Assembly (NCBI GenBank): GCA_016935665.1
Contig: JAFGQN010000139.1
Coordinates: 1-57,391, forward strand
DNA length: 57,391 nt
Direction of reading: 5' to 3'
DNA from: Deltaproteobacteria bacterium
GTDB taxonomy: Bacteria > Myxococcota_A > Polyangia > JAAYKL01
Below, one piece after another: positions 8,237-16,242 of the stretch; within the stretch, counting starts at the first letter, position 1; each line of letters opens with the position of its first letter. Both the position numbers and the translations under genes were made by a program. The notes under the pieces are model-generated. The model made no database searches, was not told where the DNA came from, and was given only the letters and a program-made list of their open reading frames with translations.

Positions 8237-10156
8237 ATGACAACAAACAGATTCCCAGCTGAATTGACAGAAAATCCGTTCAAAGACGATATGACCGGGC
8301 GCGTTCTTCTGGGGAGATATCGGATTGTACGTAAACTCGCCGCCGGCGGGATGGGTGTGGTGTATCTGGCACGCACCGAGGGCGCGAGGGGATTTGTCAA
8401 GCCAGTGGTGGTTAAACTCATTCTGCCCAATTTTTCTTCTGATGAATCCTTCTTGAAAATGTTCGTGCGCGAAGCGCAAATCCTCTCCAAACTCAATGAT
8501 CCCGGTATCGTGAGCGTGATTGATTTTGAGCAGGAGAAAAATTTTTACATCATGGTGCTGGAATACGTTCATGGATTCCAGCTGAGGGAATGGCTCAAAT
8601 TCCGCGAATTCCGAAGAAAGCCGCTTCCCACCGACGTGGTCATTGAAATCATTTTAAAAGTGCTGGAACCGCTGCACCATGCACACACCGTGGCCAACGA
8701 GGAAGGACATCTGCTGGGTGTCGTGCATCAGGACATCTCGCCTTCCAACATTCTCATCAATACGGATGGACGTGTCAAACTGGTGGATTTCGGCATCGCC
8801 CGAGTGATGGATTCATCCGAAGAGGGCGTCACTACCGTGGGCAAGGGCGGATTTCAGGGCAAACTGTCCTATTCGGCGCCGGAGCGTTTTTCGGGCAATC
8901 CGGCAACAGTGAAGTGTGATCTGTATTCCGTTGGTGTGGTACTGCATCAGCTGCTGGTGGGCAAAAATGAATTCTTCGCAAAAAATCACGCCAACACCAT
9001 CGCCCAGGTCCTTCACCACAGACCCAGCTCGGTGGTTTCAAGGCGCAAGGATGCACCGCCGGAGCTGGACACCATAGTTCAAAAAGTCCTGGCCAAGGAC
9101 CCGGACTACAGGTACGAAACAGCACTGGAATTCGCCGATGCGCTACGCCCTCTCCTGCGTGTCGACAGCCGGGAAGCGGATGAAAAAATCACAAAGCTGG
9201 TAAAAGAGGATTTCACCGATGATATGGCTCAGTTTCTTGGCGTTGAACCGTTGGGAATGCGCGAAAAGGCCTGGCGAAAGCCATCGTTTGCACCACCACC
9301 TCCCGAGGATGAAGCTGAAAATACAAGGCGCATCACCGGAAAGGAAATGGAAGAATTACTCGACGATTCACCGTTTGGCGGCTCCGAAGACTACCGAGAG
9401 GGCCAAACCCACGAATCAACCATTTCCCTCAAACCCCCTGGGTATTCACCGGGCGTCAGCATTCCACAATGGACGGGCGACGATAAAGAGGACCCCTCCA
9501 GGCGAATTACGGTGGAAACTCTGGCGGTGGACCATATCCCCGCACCACGCATGGTGTCCATCAAAGGATTGATTGCTGTCATTGTCACCCTGATTCTGGC
9601 TGCCGGCGCTGTCATTTTCTTTTTGATGCGAAAGCCTCAAGGTGAAAAAATAGTACTGGTCCAAAGCCAGGTGCCGGACAACGCAGTGGGCACATCGAAT
9701 GGTTTGCCAGCCCCAATCGCAAACCCAACCGATCCCAGTGCAGGTATTCCAAAGCCAGATAGTGCGGAATCGTCTGCGGTCCCCTCCGGCACCGATGTCG
9801 AGGAGGACTCGGCGCTGCCAGCGCCACCCGATCCCGACCGGAAAAAGCGTCCGCGCTCAGATAACCTGACCGCAGAACAGCGCCAGTTGCGTGAACTGAC
9901 CAGTGCATTCAAAAGACAAAAGGGCAAAGTAAAAAGCTGTTTCAACCGTCATGCCGAAGCCGTTGAAAATATTAGTCAGATTTCATTTATTTTTTCTGTC
10001 AACGCCGATGGAAGCGTTAAAAGCGTTGGACTCCAACCCGGCTCCATTAACGGAACACCGCTGGGAAACTGTGTCCGACAGGTAGCCCAGTCCACCCGCT
10101 TTCCCAAACAATCCGGGGCCATATCCTTTACCATCCCTGTACGCGTTAAATTGTAG
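8237..10156 (+). CDS. transmembrane Ser/Thr kinase with AgmX/TonB-C-like C-terminal domain
   Basis: This is a 639-residue PknB-type kinase. The glycine loop LAAGGMGVVY, Lys60 in VVVKLI, the DFG motif (VDFGIAR) and the APE motif are intact. The catalytic loop reads VHQDISPSN, so the usual Arg of HRD is Gln (a non-RD kinase). A hydrophobic helix at about residues 440-463 anchors it, and a Pro/Ser/Ala-rich stretch follows outside. The last 85 residues (two Cys, then FPK...ISFTIPVRV) look like the AgmX/PglI or TonB C-terminal domain known from myxobacterial proteins. The start lies 3 bases after the FecR-like gene. I infer that the outer tail senses the barrel/FecR partners and the inner kinase phosphorylates targets such as the nearby FHA protein's ligand. 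Confidence 0.88.
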   Translation: MTTNRFPAELTENPFKDDMTGRVLLGRYRIVRKLAAGGMGVVYLARTEGARGFVKPVVVKLILPNFSSDESFLKMFVREAQILSKLNDPGIVSVIDFEQEKNFYIMVLEYVHGFQLREWLKFREFRRKPLPTDVVIEIILKVLEPLHHAHTVANEEGHLLGVVHQDISPSNILINTDGRVKLVDFGIARVMDSSEEGVTTVGKGGFQGKLSYSAPERFSGNPATVKCDLYSVGVVLHQLLVGKNEFFAKNHANTIAQVLHHRPSSVVSRRKDAPPELDTIVQKVLAKDPDYRYETALEFADALRPLLRVDSREADEKITKLVKEDFTDDMAQFLGVEPLGMREKAWRKPSFAPPPPEDEAENTRRITGKEMEELLDDSPFGGSEDYREGQTHESTISLKPPGYSPGVSIPQWTGDDKEDPSRRITVETLAVDHIPAPRMVSIKGLIAVIVTLILAAGAVIFFLMRKPQGEKIVLVQSQVPDNAVGTSNGLPAPIANPTDPSAGIPKPDSAESSAVPSGTDVEEDSALPAPPDPDRKKRPRSDNLTAEQRQLRELTSAFKRQKGKVKSCFNRHAEAVENISQISFIFSVNADGSVKSVGLQPGSINGTPLGNCVRQVAQSTRFPKQSGAISFTIPVRVKL

Positions 10157-10225
10157 GCAGTTCTCAACGAAAATCGTCACCAAATCGAACCAGTGGACGC
10201 AAGAGGGTTCATCTGCGCCCGCCGT

Positions 10226-12475
10226 TCAAATCACTTCGATTTCACCGTCTTTCGCATCAATTACGGCCTTACCGCCTTTTTGCAGGTCGCCAAAAAGTAT
10301 TCGCGCCGCCAGAGGGCGTCGAATCTGTTTTTCAATCAGCCGCTTCATCGGACGCGCTCCAAACAGGTCGTCGAAACCTTTTTCAGCCAGCAGGGTAAGC
10401 GCTGCTTCAGTGGCCACCAGTTCCACTTTCTGCTCTGTAATCTGAGTTTGCAGCTGGGAAATAAATTTGGCTGCAATCTGTTTGGCGGTCTCTTTTTGCA
10501 AGCGGGCGAATTTTACAATTTCGGTGAGTCGATTGCGAAACTCCGGACTGAACAGCCGCTCGATTTCCTTGTCAGCGCTGAAGTTACCGGTATCTCCAAA
10601 TCCAATTGCCGCTTTGGAACCATCACGACTTCCCGCATTTGACGTCATAATGAGAATAACATTCTGGAAATGAGATTTGCGACCATTGTTGTCCGTGAGC
10701 TGTCCGTAATCCATTACCTGCAGCAGAATATCAAATATATCCTTGTGCGCTTTTTCGATTTCGTCCAGCAGCAGCACGGCATGTGGCGTTTTTCGAATGG
10801 CATCGGTAAGCAATCCCCCCTGCTCATACCCCACATAGCCGGGAGGGGAGCCGATGAGTCTGGAAACCGTATGTTTTTCCATGTACTCACTCATATCGAA
10901 CCGAATAAACTGTATGGATAGCTTTTCCGCCAGCTGTTTGGCCAATTCCGTTTTCCCCACCCCTGTCGGCCCCACAAACAGAAAAGACCCAACCGGCGCC
11001 CCGGGCTCCCCAACGCCCGCACGCGAAAGTTTTATGGCTTCAACAACTGCATTTATCGCATCGTCCTGCCCAAAAACCTGCCTGCGAATTTCTTCTTCCA
11101 GACGAATCAGCACAGCCCGGTCATCCTCCCCAGCCTCCAAATCGGGAATTCGAGCGACTTTCGACACCACATCTCGGATTTCCGGGACATCCAGCACGTC
11201 TTTTTTCATATCGGCCTTTGCCATGCGGTTTTTGGCGCCCGTTTCATCCACCAAATCGATGGCTTTGTCGGGCATATACCTGTTTTGAATATATTTTTCC
11301 GCCAGCTCACAAGCGGCTTTCAATGCATCTTCGGTGTAGGTAACCGCGTGAAACTGCTCGTATTCCGACTTCAGACCACGTAAAATTTCGAACGTCTGCG
11401 TTTGGTTGGTGGGTTCAATGTCGATATTCTGGAATCGTCTCAGAAGTGCCTTGTCAGTTTCGATGGTCCGTTTAAAATCATCATAGGTGGTCGTCCCAAT
11501 GCATCGGATTTGCCCCGATGCCAACGCCGGCTTAAGCAGGTTGGAGACATCCACCGCCGATCCCGACACCGCCCCGGCGCCGGAAATCAAATGGATTTCA
11601 TCGATAAACAAAATGGGATTATCCATTTTCTCAAGTTCTGAAATAACCGACTTTAACCGTTCCTCCAGTTGTCCGCGGTACTTCGTACCCGCTAGAAGCG
11701 ATCCTATCTCCATCAGGTAAATCTCGGCATCCCGCAGAATGTCGGGGACGTCACCGGCAGCAATTTTATTGGCCAATCCGTGTACCAGCACCGTTTTGCC
11801 CACACCGGGTTCCCCCAGCAAAACAGGATTGTTGCGGGTCTTTCTGCACAACACCTGCATGGTGCGGTCCAACTCGGCTTCGCGACCAATCAATGTTTGC
11901 GTCTTGCCTTCCCGGGCGAGGCCAGTTAAATGCAGCGTATATTTTTCCAGTGGGTTTTCCTTCTTTTTCGGGCCTGCACCGGAAGTTCGCCCCTCCCTCA
12001 ATGGCTGTATTTCCCACCCGGACGCCTCAGCATCATCGCCACCATCGCCGTGGGAAATCACCTCCAGCAAATCCACATGATTCACCCCCTGCTTTTTCAA
12101 CAGATGAACACCGTATGACCGCTTTTCTTCCCACAATGCCACCAGCAAATCCGGCGTCCCAATATCGGAACGCGCACTGTATTTCACCTGAATCACAGCG
12201 CTTTCCAGTACCCGTTGAAATCCCACCGTCTGAATGGGCGATTCCTTGCGCTCCATGGCATCATCACTGAGAGTGGGCAATTCATTATCGAGATACCAGT
12301 CCAGTTCGATAACTACTTTTTGAATGTCCACGTCCAGGTGATCGAGGATGTCAATGACTTCATGATTGTGTAACAGTGCATACAGCAGGTGCTCTGCGGT
12401 AATGTATTCATGCCGACGACGATACGCTTCATCAATAGCGGCTTCAATGGCGTGCTTAATACTTCCGGTCGACAT
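10226..12475 (-). CDS. clpA: ATP-dependent Clp protease ATP-binding subunit ClpA
   Basis: At 749 residues it matches ClpA in length. The N-terminal domain (residues 1-140) has the two Clp-N helical repeats, followed by two AAA+ modules: Walker A GEPGVGKT at 221-228 with Walker B LFIDEIHLI, and Walker A GPTGVGKT near residue 500 with Walker B LLLDEIEKAH. An IGF tripeptide near residue 623 (SKAAIGFGD) is the loop that docks on ClpP. It unfolds substrates, including N-degron proteins delivered by ClpS, for ClpP. The start lies one base after the clpS stop, so the two are co-transcribed. No clpP is in the window. There is no ClpB-type middle coiled coil. Confidence 0.96.
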   Translation of the reverse strand: MSTGSIKHAIEAAIDEAYRRRHEYITAEHLLYALLHNHEVIDILDHLDVDIQKVVIELDWYLDNELPTLSDDAMERKESPIQTVGFQRVLESAVIQVKYSARSDIGTPDLLVALWEEKRSYGVHLLKKQGVNHVDLLEVISHGDGGDDAEASGWEIQPLREGRTSGAGPKKKENPLEKYTLHLTGLAREGKTQTLIGREAELDRTMQVLCRKTRNNPVLLGEPGVGKTVLVHGLANKIAAGDVPDILRDAEIYLMEIGSLLAGTKYRGQLEERLKSVISELEKMDNPILFIDEIHLISGAGAVSGSAVDVSNLLKPALASGQIRCIGTTTYDDFKRTIETDKALLRRFQNIDIEPTNQTQTFEILRGLKSEYEQFHAVTYTEDALKAACELAEKYIQNRYMPDKAIDLVDETGAKNRMAKADMKKDVLDVPEIRDVVSKVARIPDLEAGEDDRAVLIRLEEEIRRQVFGQDDAINAVVEAIKLSRAGVGEPGAPVGSFLFVGPTGVGKTELAKQLAEKLSIQFIRFDMSEYMEKHTVSRLIGSPPGYVGYEQGGLLTDAIRKTPHAVLLLDEIEKAHKDIFDILLQVMDYGQLTDNNGRKSHFQNVILIMTSNAGSRDGSKAAIGFGDTGNFSADKEIERLFSPEFRNRLTEIVKFARLQKETAKQIAAKFISQLQTQITEQKVELVATEAALTLLAEKGFDDLFGARPMKRLIEKQIRRPLAARILFGDLQKGGKAVIDAKDGEIEVI

Positions 12476-12476
12476 T

Positions 12477-12794
12477 TCAAGACTCCGATCTTAAGGTGCA
12501 TCGCAACGGATAACCTTCACTTCTGGCCTGTGTCATGGTCTGCATCGCTTTAGTCTCCGCTATTTCAAACCAATACGTCCCCGCGACCGCCTCCCCTTTC
12601 TGATGGATATCCAGCATCAGTTTTTCCGCCGTCACGTCGGTATGGCCATATATTTCTTTGAGAACCTTCACTACAAATTCCATGGTTGTATAGTGGTCGT
12701 TATGCATAATAACCCTGTATTTACCCGGTTTCTCATTGTCAACGTCATCGGCCTCTAAAATATCACTCTCATATCTCTGCTGATTCTCTGGCAT
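12477..12794 (-). CDS. clpS: ATP-dependent Clp protease adaptor ClpS
   Basis: This 105-residue protein has the ClpS core: YRVIMHNDHYTTMEFVV (the family usually has NDDYTxMEFVV), the helix with QKGEAVAG and the closing A.EGYPLRCTL strand. ClpS binds N-terminal destabilising residues and hands the proteins to ClpA. It is the first gene of a clpS-clpA pair with a one-base gap. A flexible N-terminus of about 25 residues precedes the core, as is normal. The start at 12794 is the only ATG that keeps this tail. Confidence 0.95.
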   Translation of the reverse strand: MPENQQRYESDILEADDVDNEKPGKYRVIMHNDHYTTMEFVVKVLKEIYGHTDVTAEKLMLDIHQKGEAVAGTYWFEIAETKAMQTMTQARSEGYPLRCTLRSES

Positions 12795-12994
12795 GGGCTT
12801 CTCTTTCTCTAAATCCAGTCACATTATTAACTAATACATTAAAAACCAAATGCACCAGTATGAAAAAAATGTTCCCTTAAAACAAGTGGTCAAGACATAC
12901 CAAAAAAAATAGCGTATGGGGAATATCACATCGGTTGTCAGGGTTTCGGTTTTATGTTTTGCTGTCCGCGCATTGCCGAACGGATATTATCACC

Positions 12995-14230
12995 ATGCGA
13001 ACAAATCTCATTCCAATAGTCATACTCATTGTGCTGTCCGGTACCAGTTCAATTTTCGCCGACGAACATGTGATTGAACAGGGCGACACTATCGCTATGA
13101 TTGCCAGGCATTATGCCGTGAGCAGCACCGATTTGAAATCTCTAAACGGCATCAGTGACGATAGCCGTCTGCAATTGGGCGATATTCTCATTATCCCCGA
13201 AAAACTGCTGGGCAACGCACGCCGGAGTCATGTCATCAAACAGGGTGACACCATCTCTCGCATCGCGACCAAATACAAAGTGGATCGTCGCCAGTTGCGC
13301 GAACTGAATCGCATCAATAAAAACGAGGTATTAAAGCTCGGACGCGTTCTGGCCATACCCAATCCACCAGGGGACACCGGGCCTACATACAACGACAGCG
13401 GCAAGCGCACTGAAACCGACCCCGATAAAACAATAAAGTGGGCGGGAGGTGTTCCAGGTCTTGTGGTGAGCGGAAGACATGACAGCAACGGCATTTTGCA
13501 CACGGTGCTGGAGGGACAAACGCTGGCCATGATTTCCCGGGCGTATGTTGTCAGTGAACATCAGATTGCCCGCGCCAACAAAATGACCCGAAGAAACCGC
13601 CTGCAGGCTGGTTCAGAAATTCTGATTCCCGGGGCCAAACGACCGGTACCGGTGCGGACTGCCAATTACAAACCCCATTCTGTCCGTTTTGTGCGAATCA
13701 AAGAAACGAAACGAATGACTATTAAACTGATTCGAAACAACGGATTGGTGCGTCCTCAAGGGCGTCAGGCGTTGAGCAGACTGATGAATTACACACGGAT
13801 ACGCATGCACCCAAGGTTGGCAGATTTAATGCAACGGGTAGCGGAACGATTTCCTGGCAAAGAAATTGCCATCTACTCCGGTTATCGTCCCAGAGTTCGT
13901 GGAAAAAGCAAGCAGTCCATGCATGCCAAAGGACGCGCGGTGGATTTCCGTGTCGAAGGGGTATCCAATGCCCTTCTATACGAATTCATTTCGAGCCTCG
14001 ATAAGGTTGGCGCCGGATTTTATCCCAATTCCCTGCACGTGCATCTGGATGCCCGTGACAAAAAATACCTGTGGACCGACGTTTCGGGACGAGGCGAAAA
14101 AGCCAATTATGTGGAGCCCGGAGAAACAGGTCATTTCTCCGAAATCGCCAACCGAATTACAGATGACGGTGAGATTGTGGAAGACCTCAATGCAGACAAT
14201 GCCTTTTTTAACGATGAGCAGACACTCTGA
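12995..14230 (+). CDS. exported peptidoglycan hydrolase: three LysM domains plus M15/DUF882-like peptidase
   Basis: I start at the ATG at 12995 (MRTNLIPIVI...), because it begins a clean signal peptide ending near FADEH; an open extension runs back to 12935. The product has 411 residues. Three LysM repeats follow (HVIEQGDTIAMIA, HVIKQGDTISRIA, HTVLEGQTLAMIS), each closing with an IPN/IPG turn. The C-terminal domain has SGYRPRVRGKS, then HAKGRAVDF and HVHLD, the zinc-site pattern of M15-type D,D/L,D-peptidases (DUF882). It should bind and cut peptidoglycan in the periplasm. The next 700 bases hold the wreck of another cell-wall hydrolase. Confidence 0.88.
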   Translation: MRTNLIPIVILIVLSGTSSIFADEHVIEQGDTIAMIARHYAVSSTDLKSLNGISDDSRLQLGDILIIPEKLLGNARRSHVIKQGDTISRIATKYKVDRRQLRELNRINKNEVLKLGRVLAIPNPPGDTGPTYNDSGKRTETDPDKTIKWAGGVPGLVVSGRHDSNGILHTVLEGQTLAMISRAYVVSEHQIARANKMTRRNRLQAGSEILIPGAKRPVPVRTANYKPHSVRFVRIKETKRMTIKLIRNNGLVRPQGRQALSRLMNYTRIRMHPRLADLMQRVAERFPGKEIAIYSGYRPRVRGKSKQSMHAKGRAVDFRVEGVSNALLYEFISSLDKVGAGFYPNSLHVHLDARDKKYLWTDVSGRGEKANYVEPGETGHFSEIANRITDDGEIVEDLNADNAFFNDEQTL

Positions 14231-14279
14231 ACTGCACCTTTTTTTAAACCGTTTTCCAGGCAGGCGCGTCTCACTCCCA

Positions 14280-14963
14280 ATGCCTTTTCGACGAACACAT
14301 TTTTTTCTGGTGACAGGTTTTTTGGGCGCTGGTCTCTGTATCCGCAATCTGTAACGCTCCAAAAGCGTGTGCCAACAAACGCATCCCTGATGTTTTAACA
14401 CAGATAGAGGCGTCACTCAATGACACGCAATACGCCTCAGACGCGTGTCAATTCAAACAAAGGGAAGTATCATTTCGACTGTTCAGGCATGGCCGTCTGG
14501 GTGTTGAAGCGCTCAGCTCCGGCGGCATTGCTGTCCCCTGGCAGACCGAACGAACGCCGGCCGCTGGCTGTCGATTTTTTCAATGGAATTAATCGTATTC
14601 CCAAAGGTAAAACAAGGGGCCATGGTACCGCGTTCCCACGGCAGCGCACATACAGCCAGGCGACGTTATCGCCTGGAAGTGGCCCAAATGGTTCCCATCG
14701 ACCAGTACCGGACATGTGGCTTTTGCGGTGGGGCCCAAAAAATGGAATGAAACCGAAGTCCCCGGAACGGGTTGCAGATGCCGGCAAATTCAAACACGAG
14801 CACGATTCACGTAACAAAACCGCCACCGGATTCGGTACCGGCGTACTCGTCATCGCCACCAACCGGAGTGGACACCCCATTGGGCTATGGATGGATAGGC
14901 AGCCAGACCCTAAAGGACTGGGTGATTCCAGCGGAACTGGTCATCGGAAGAGCGCTTCGTTAA
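14280..14963 (+). pseudogene. frameshifted NlpC/P60-like cell-wall hydrolase gene
   Basis: No single frame spans this region, but joined frames give one coherent exported protein. From the ATG at 14280 comes a hydrophobic start (MPFRRTHFFLVTGF), then in the next frame WALVSVSAICNAPKACANKR and PDVLTQIEASLNDTQY. A third frame has KGKYHFDCSGMAVWVLKRS (the NlpC/P60 catalytic Cys context FDCSG). Next comes NKGPWYRVPTAAHIQPGDVI with AWKWP and STGHVAFAVGP (the GDVIAW...GHVA pattern holding the His). Then ATGFGTGVLVIATN follows, and finally PLGYGWIGSQTLKDWVIPAE and a stop at 14963. Reading phases go 0-1-2-1-2-0, so at least five frameshifts. Every neighbouring gene is intact, so true decay is likelier than sequencing error. 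It follows a LysM/M15 hydrolase on the same strand. Confidence 0.8.
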
Positions 14964-15009
14964 ACTCGAAATGAAAAAACCGCTGTTGCCTCTGGAAAAG
15001 GCAACATTC

Positions 15010-16239
15010 TCAATGCATAAACAAATTTTTGCTGACACCAGCCAGCCAATAGAACTGAAGTGAAGTGTCCGGCATTACATTTTCATCATAAATGGTATAC
15101 GTATCAGAAAAGAACGTGGCAAGTATGCCCGCCCCCACAAACAATTCGATATCTCGCCCTGGCATTGGAAGATGCCAGGTGGTTTCTCCTCCAACCGAAA
15201 GATCCAGAAAATATTTATCCAGCTTCTCATGCAGGAAAGTATCGGCCCTTGACCAAATAATATCGAACTGTGCAACCGGTGCGATAGAAAACGTCGCTTG
15301 TCCAATATTGATGGGAAATCTCAGATAGAGACCGACTGGCATGTTGTACGCGTTAATCGTACCATACATCCCAGAATCCCTGCGCCGTGCCAGTCCGCCC
15401 ACTCGAATGGTGGGTGCAAAATGCTTATGCAGATAAAAAGTCAACCCCAGCATGATACCGTGAATCGTACGAGACGCCGGGTATGGAAAGGCGCCAAGAT
15501 AACCAAATTCCATCCATATAGGATGTTCAGAGCGATCATAGTTCGCTGGGGGACGGAACGAATCGCCACTCAGCAGCGCATTTTCATCCAGGGCATCCTT
15601 TTTCTTCCAACGCAGATAATCGGCAGCGGGTCTGGACGGGGCGGCCGTTTTGGGATGATTGGCCTGATTTGCAATTTTGGGGACATCAAACAGATATTCA
15701 CTGTACATCACTTCGCGTATCCCCGCGGCAATATTATCCTCTGTAACCACATCGGATGTGTCAGCAGCTGCGCCATTGAGGGCATTTGGAACATCTTCCT
15801 GCACAACGCCAACGGGAATGGACGTGTGAGCCAGGCTTTGTGCTTCGACGATATGCAGATAACAAACGTTGTTTTCGAGACAATTCCAGCTGAAAACAGC
15901 CAGAAGACCTGGCGTTTCTTTGGCTTTGCGCGCGGTATAGTCACTCCACTGAGTTGCGGTCCTGGGCATCGCAGCTTTATCCACCTGGATTTGCACGCGG
16001 AGTCGTTTCAAATCCGACGTCAACTTTTTTTCGACAGCTGCAACATCTGGTGACATATCACCATTGGTTAGAAGAATGATACTTGCCAAACGTTCCAAGG
16101 GCGAACTCTGCTTTACGCCACCCTCCGGCTGGTCCGTTTTAATATTTTCGCCTGCAATCAGTTCGAAAGAAAAACAGAGAGATATACAGAAGAGCAGAAT
16201 CCCCGAACAAACCACTAGCTGTTTTTTCAGGGACCCCAT
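15010..16239 (-). CDS. exported protein with barrel-like C-terminal half, kinase-coupled
   Basis: The 409-residue product has a signal peptide of about 30 residues (KKQLVVCSGILLFCISLCFS). Residues about 45-190 form a soluble alpha/beta part of unknown family. Residues about 245-409 consist of alternating Gly/aromatic-rich strands typical of an outer-membrane barrel or barrel-like domain, although the C-terminus ends in NLFMH rather than a clean aromatic residue. The start is 4 bases downstream of the stop of the PEGA-domain kinase on the same strand, so translation is probably coupled. This repeats the barrel-plus-kinase pairing seen at 5.1-10.2 kb. I do not recognise the protein beyond that. 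Confidence 0.7.
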   Translation of the reverse strand: MGSLKKQLVVCSGILLFCISLCFSFELIAGENIKTDQPEGGVKQSSPLERLASIILLTNGDMSPDVAAVEKKLTSDLKRLRVQIQVDKAAMPRTATQWSDYTARKAKETPGLLAVFSWNCLENNVCYLHIVEAQSLAHTSIPVGVVQEDVPNALNGAAADTSDVVTEDNIAAGIREVMYSEYLFDVPKIANQANHPKTAAPSRPAADYLRWKKKDALDENALLSGDSFRPPANYDRSEHPIWMEFGYLGAFPYPASRTIHGIMLGLTFYLHKHFAPTIRVGGLARRRDSGMYGTINAYNMPVGLYLRFPINIGQATFSIAPVAQFDIIWSRADTFLHEKLDKYFLDLSVGGETTWHLPMPGRDIELFVGAGILATFFSDTYTIYDENVMPDTSLQFYWLAGVSKNLFMH

Positions 16240-16242
16240 TGG

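Noticed and set aside
14420-14974. A 184-codon gene as such
   Set aside because: It is only one phase of the frameshifted hydrolase; its middle is frameshift noise between two real fragments.
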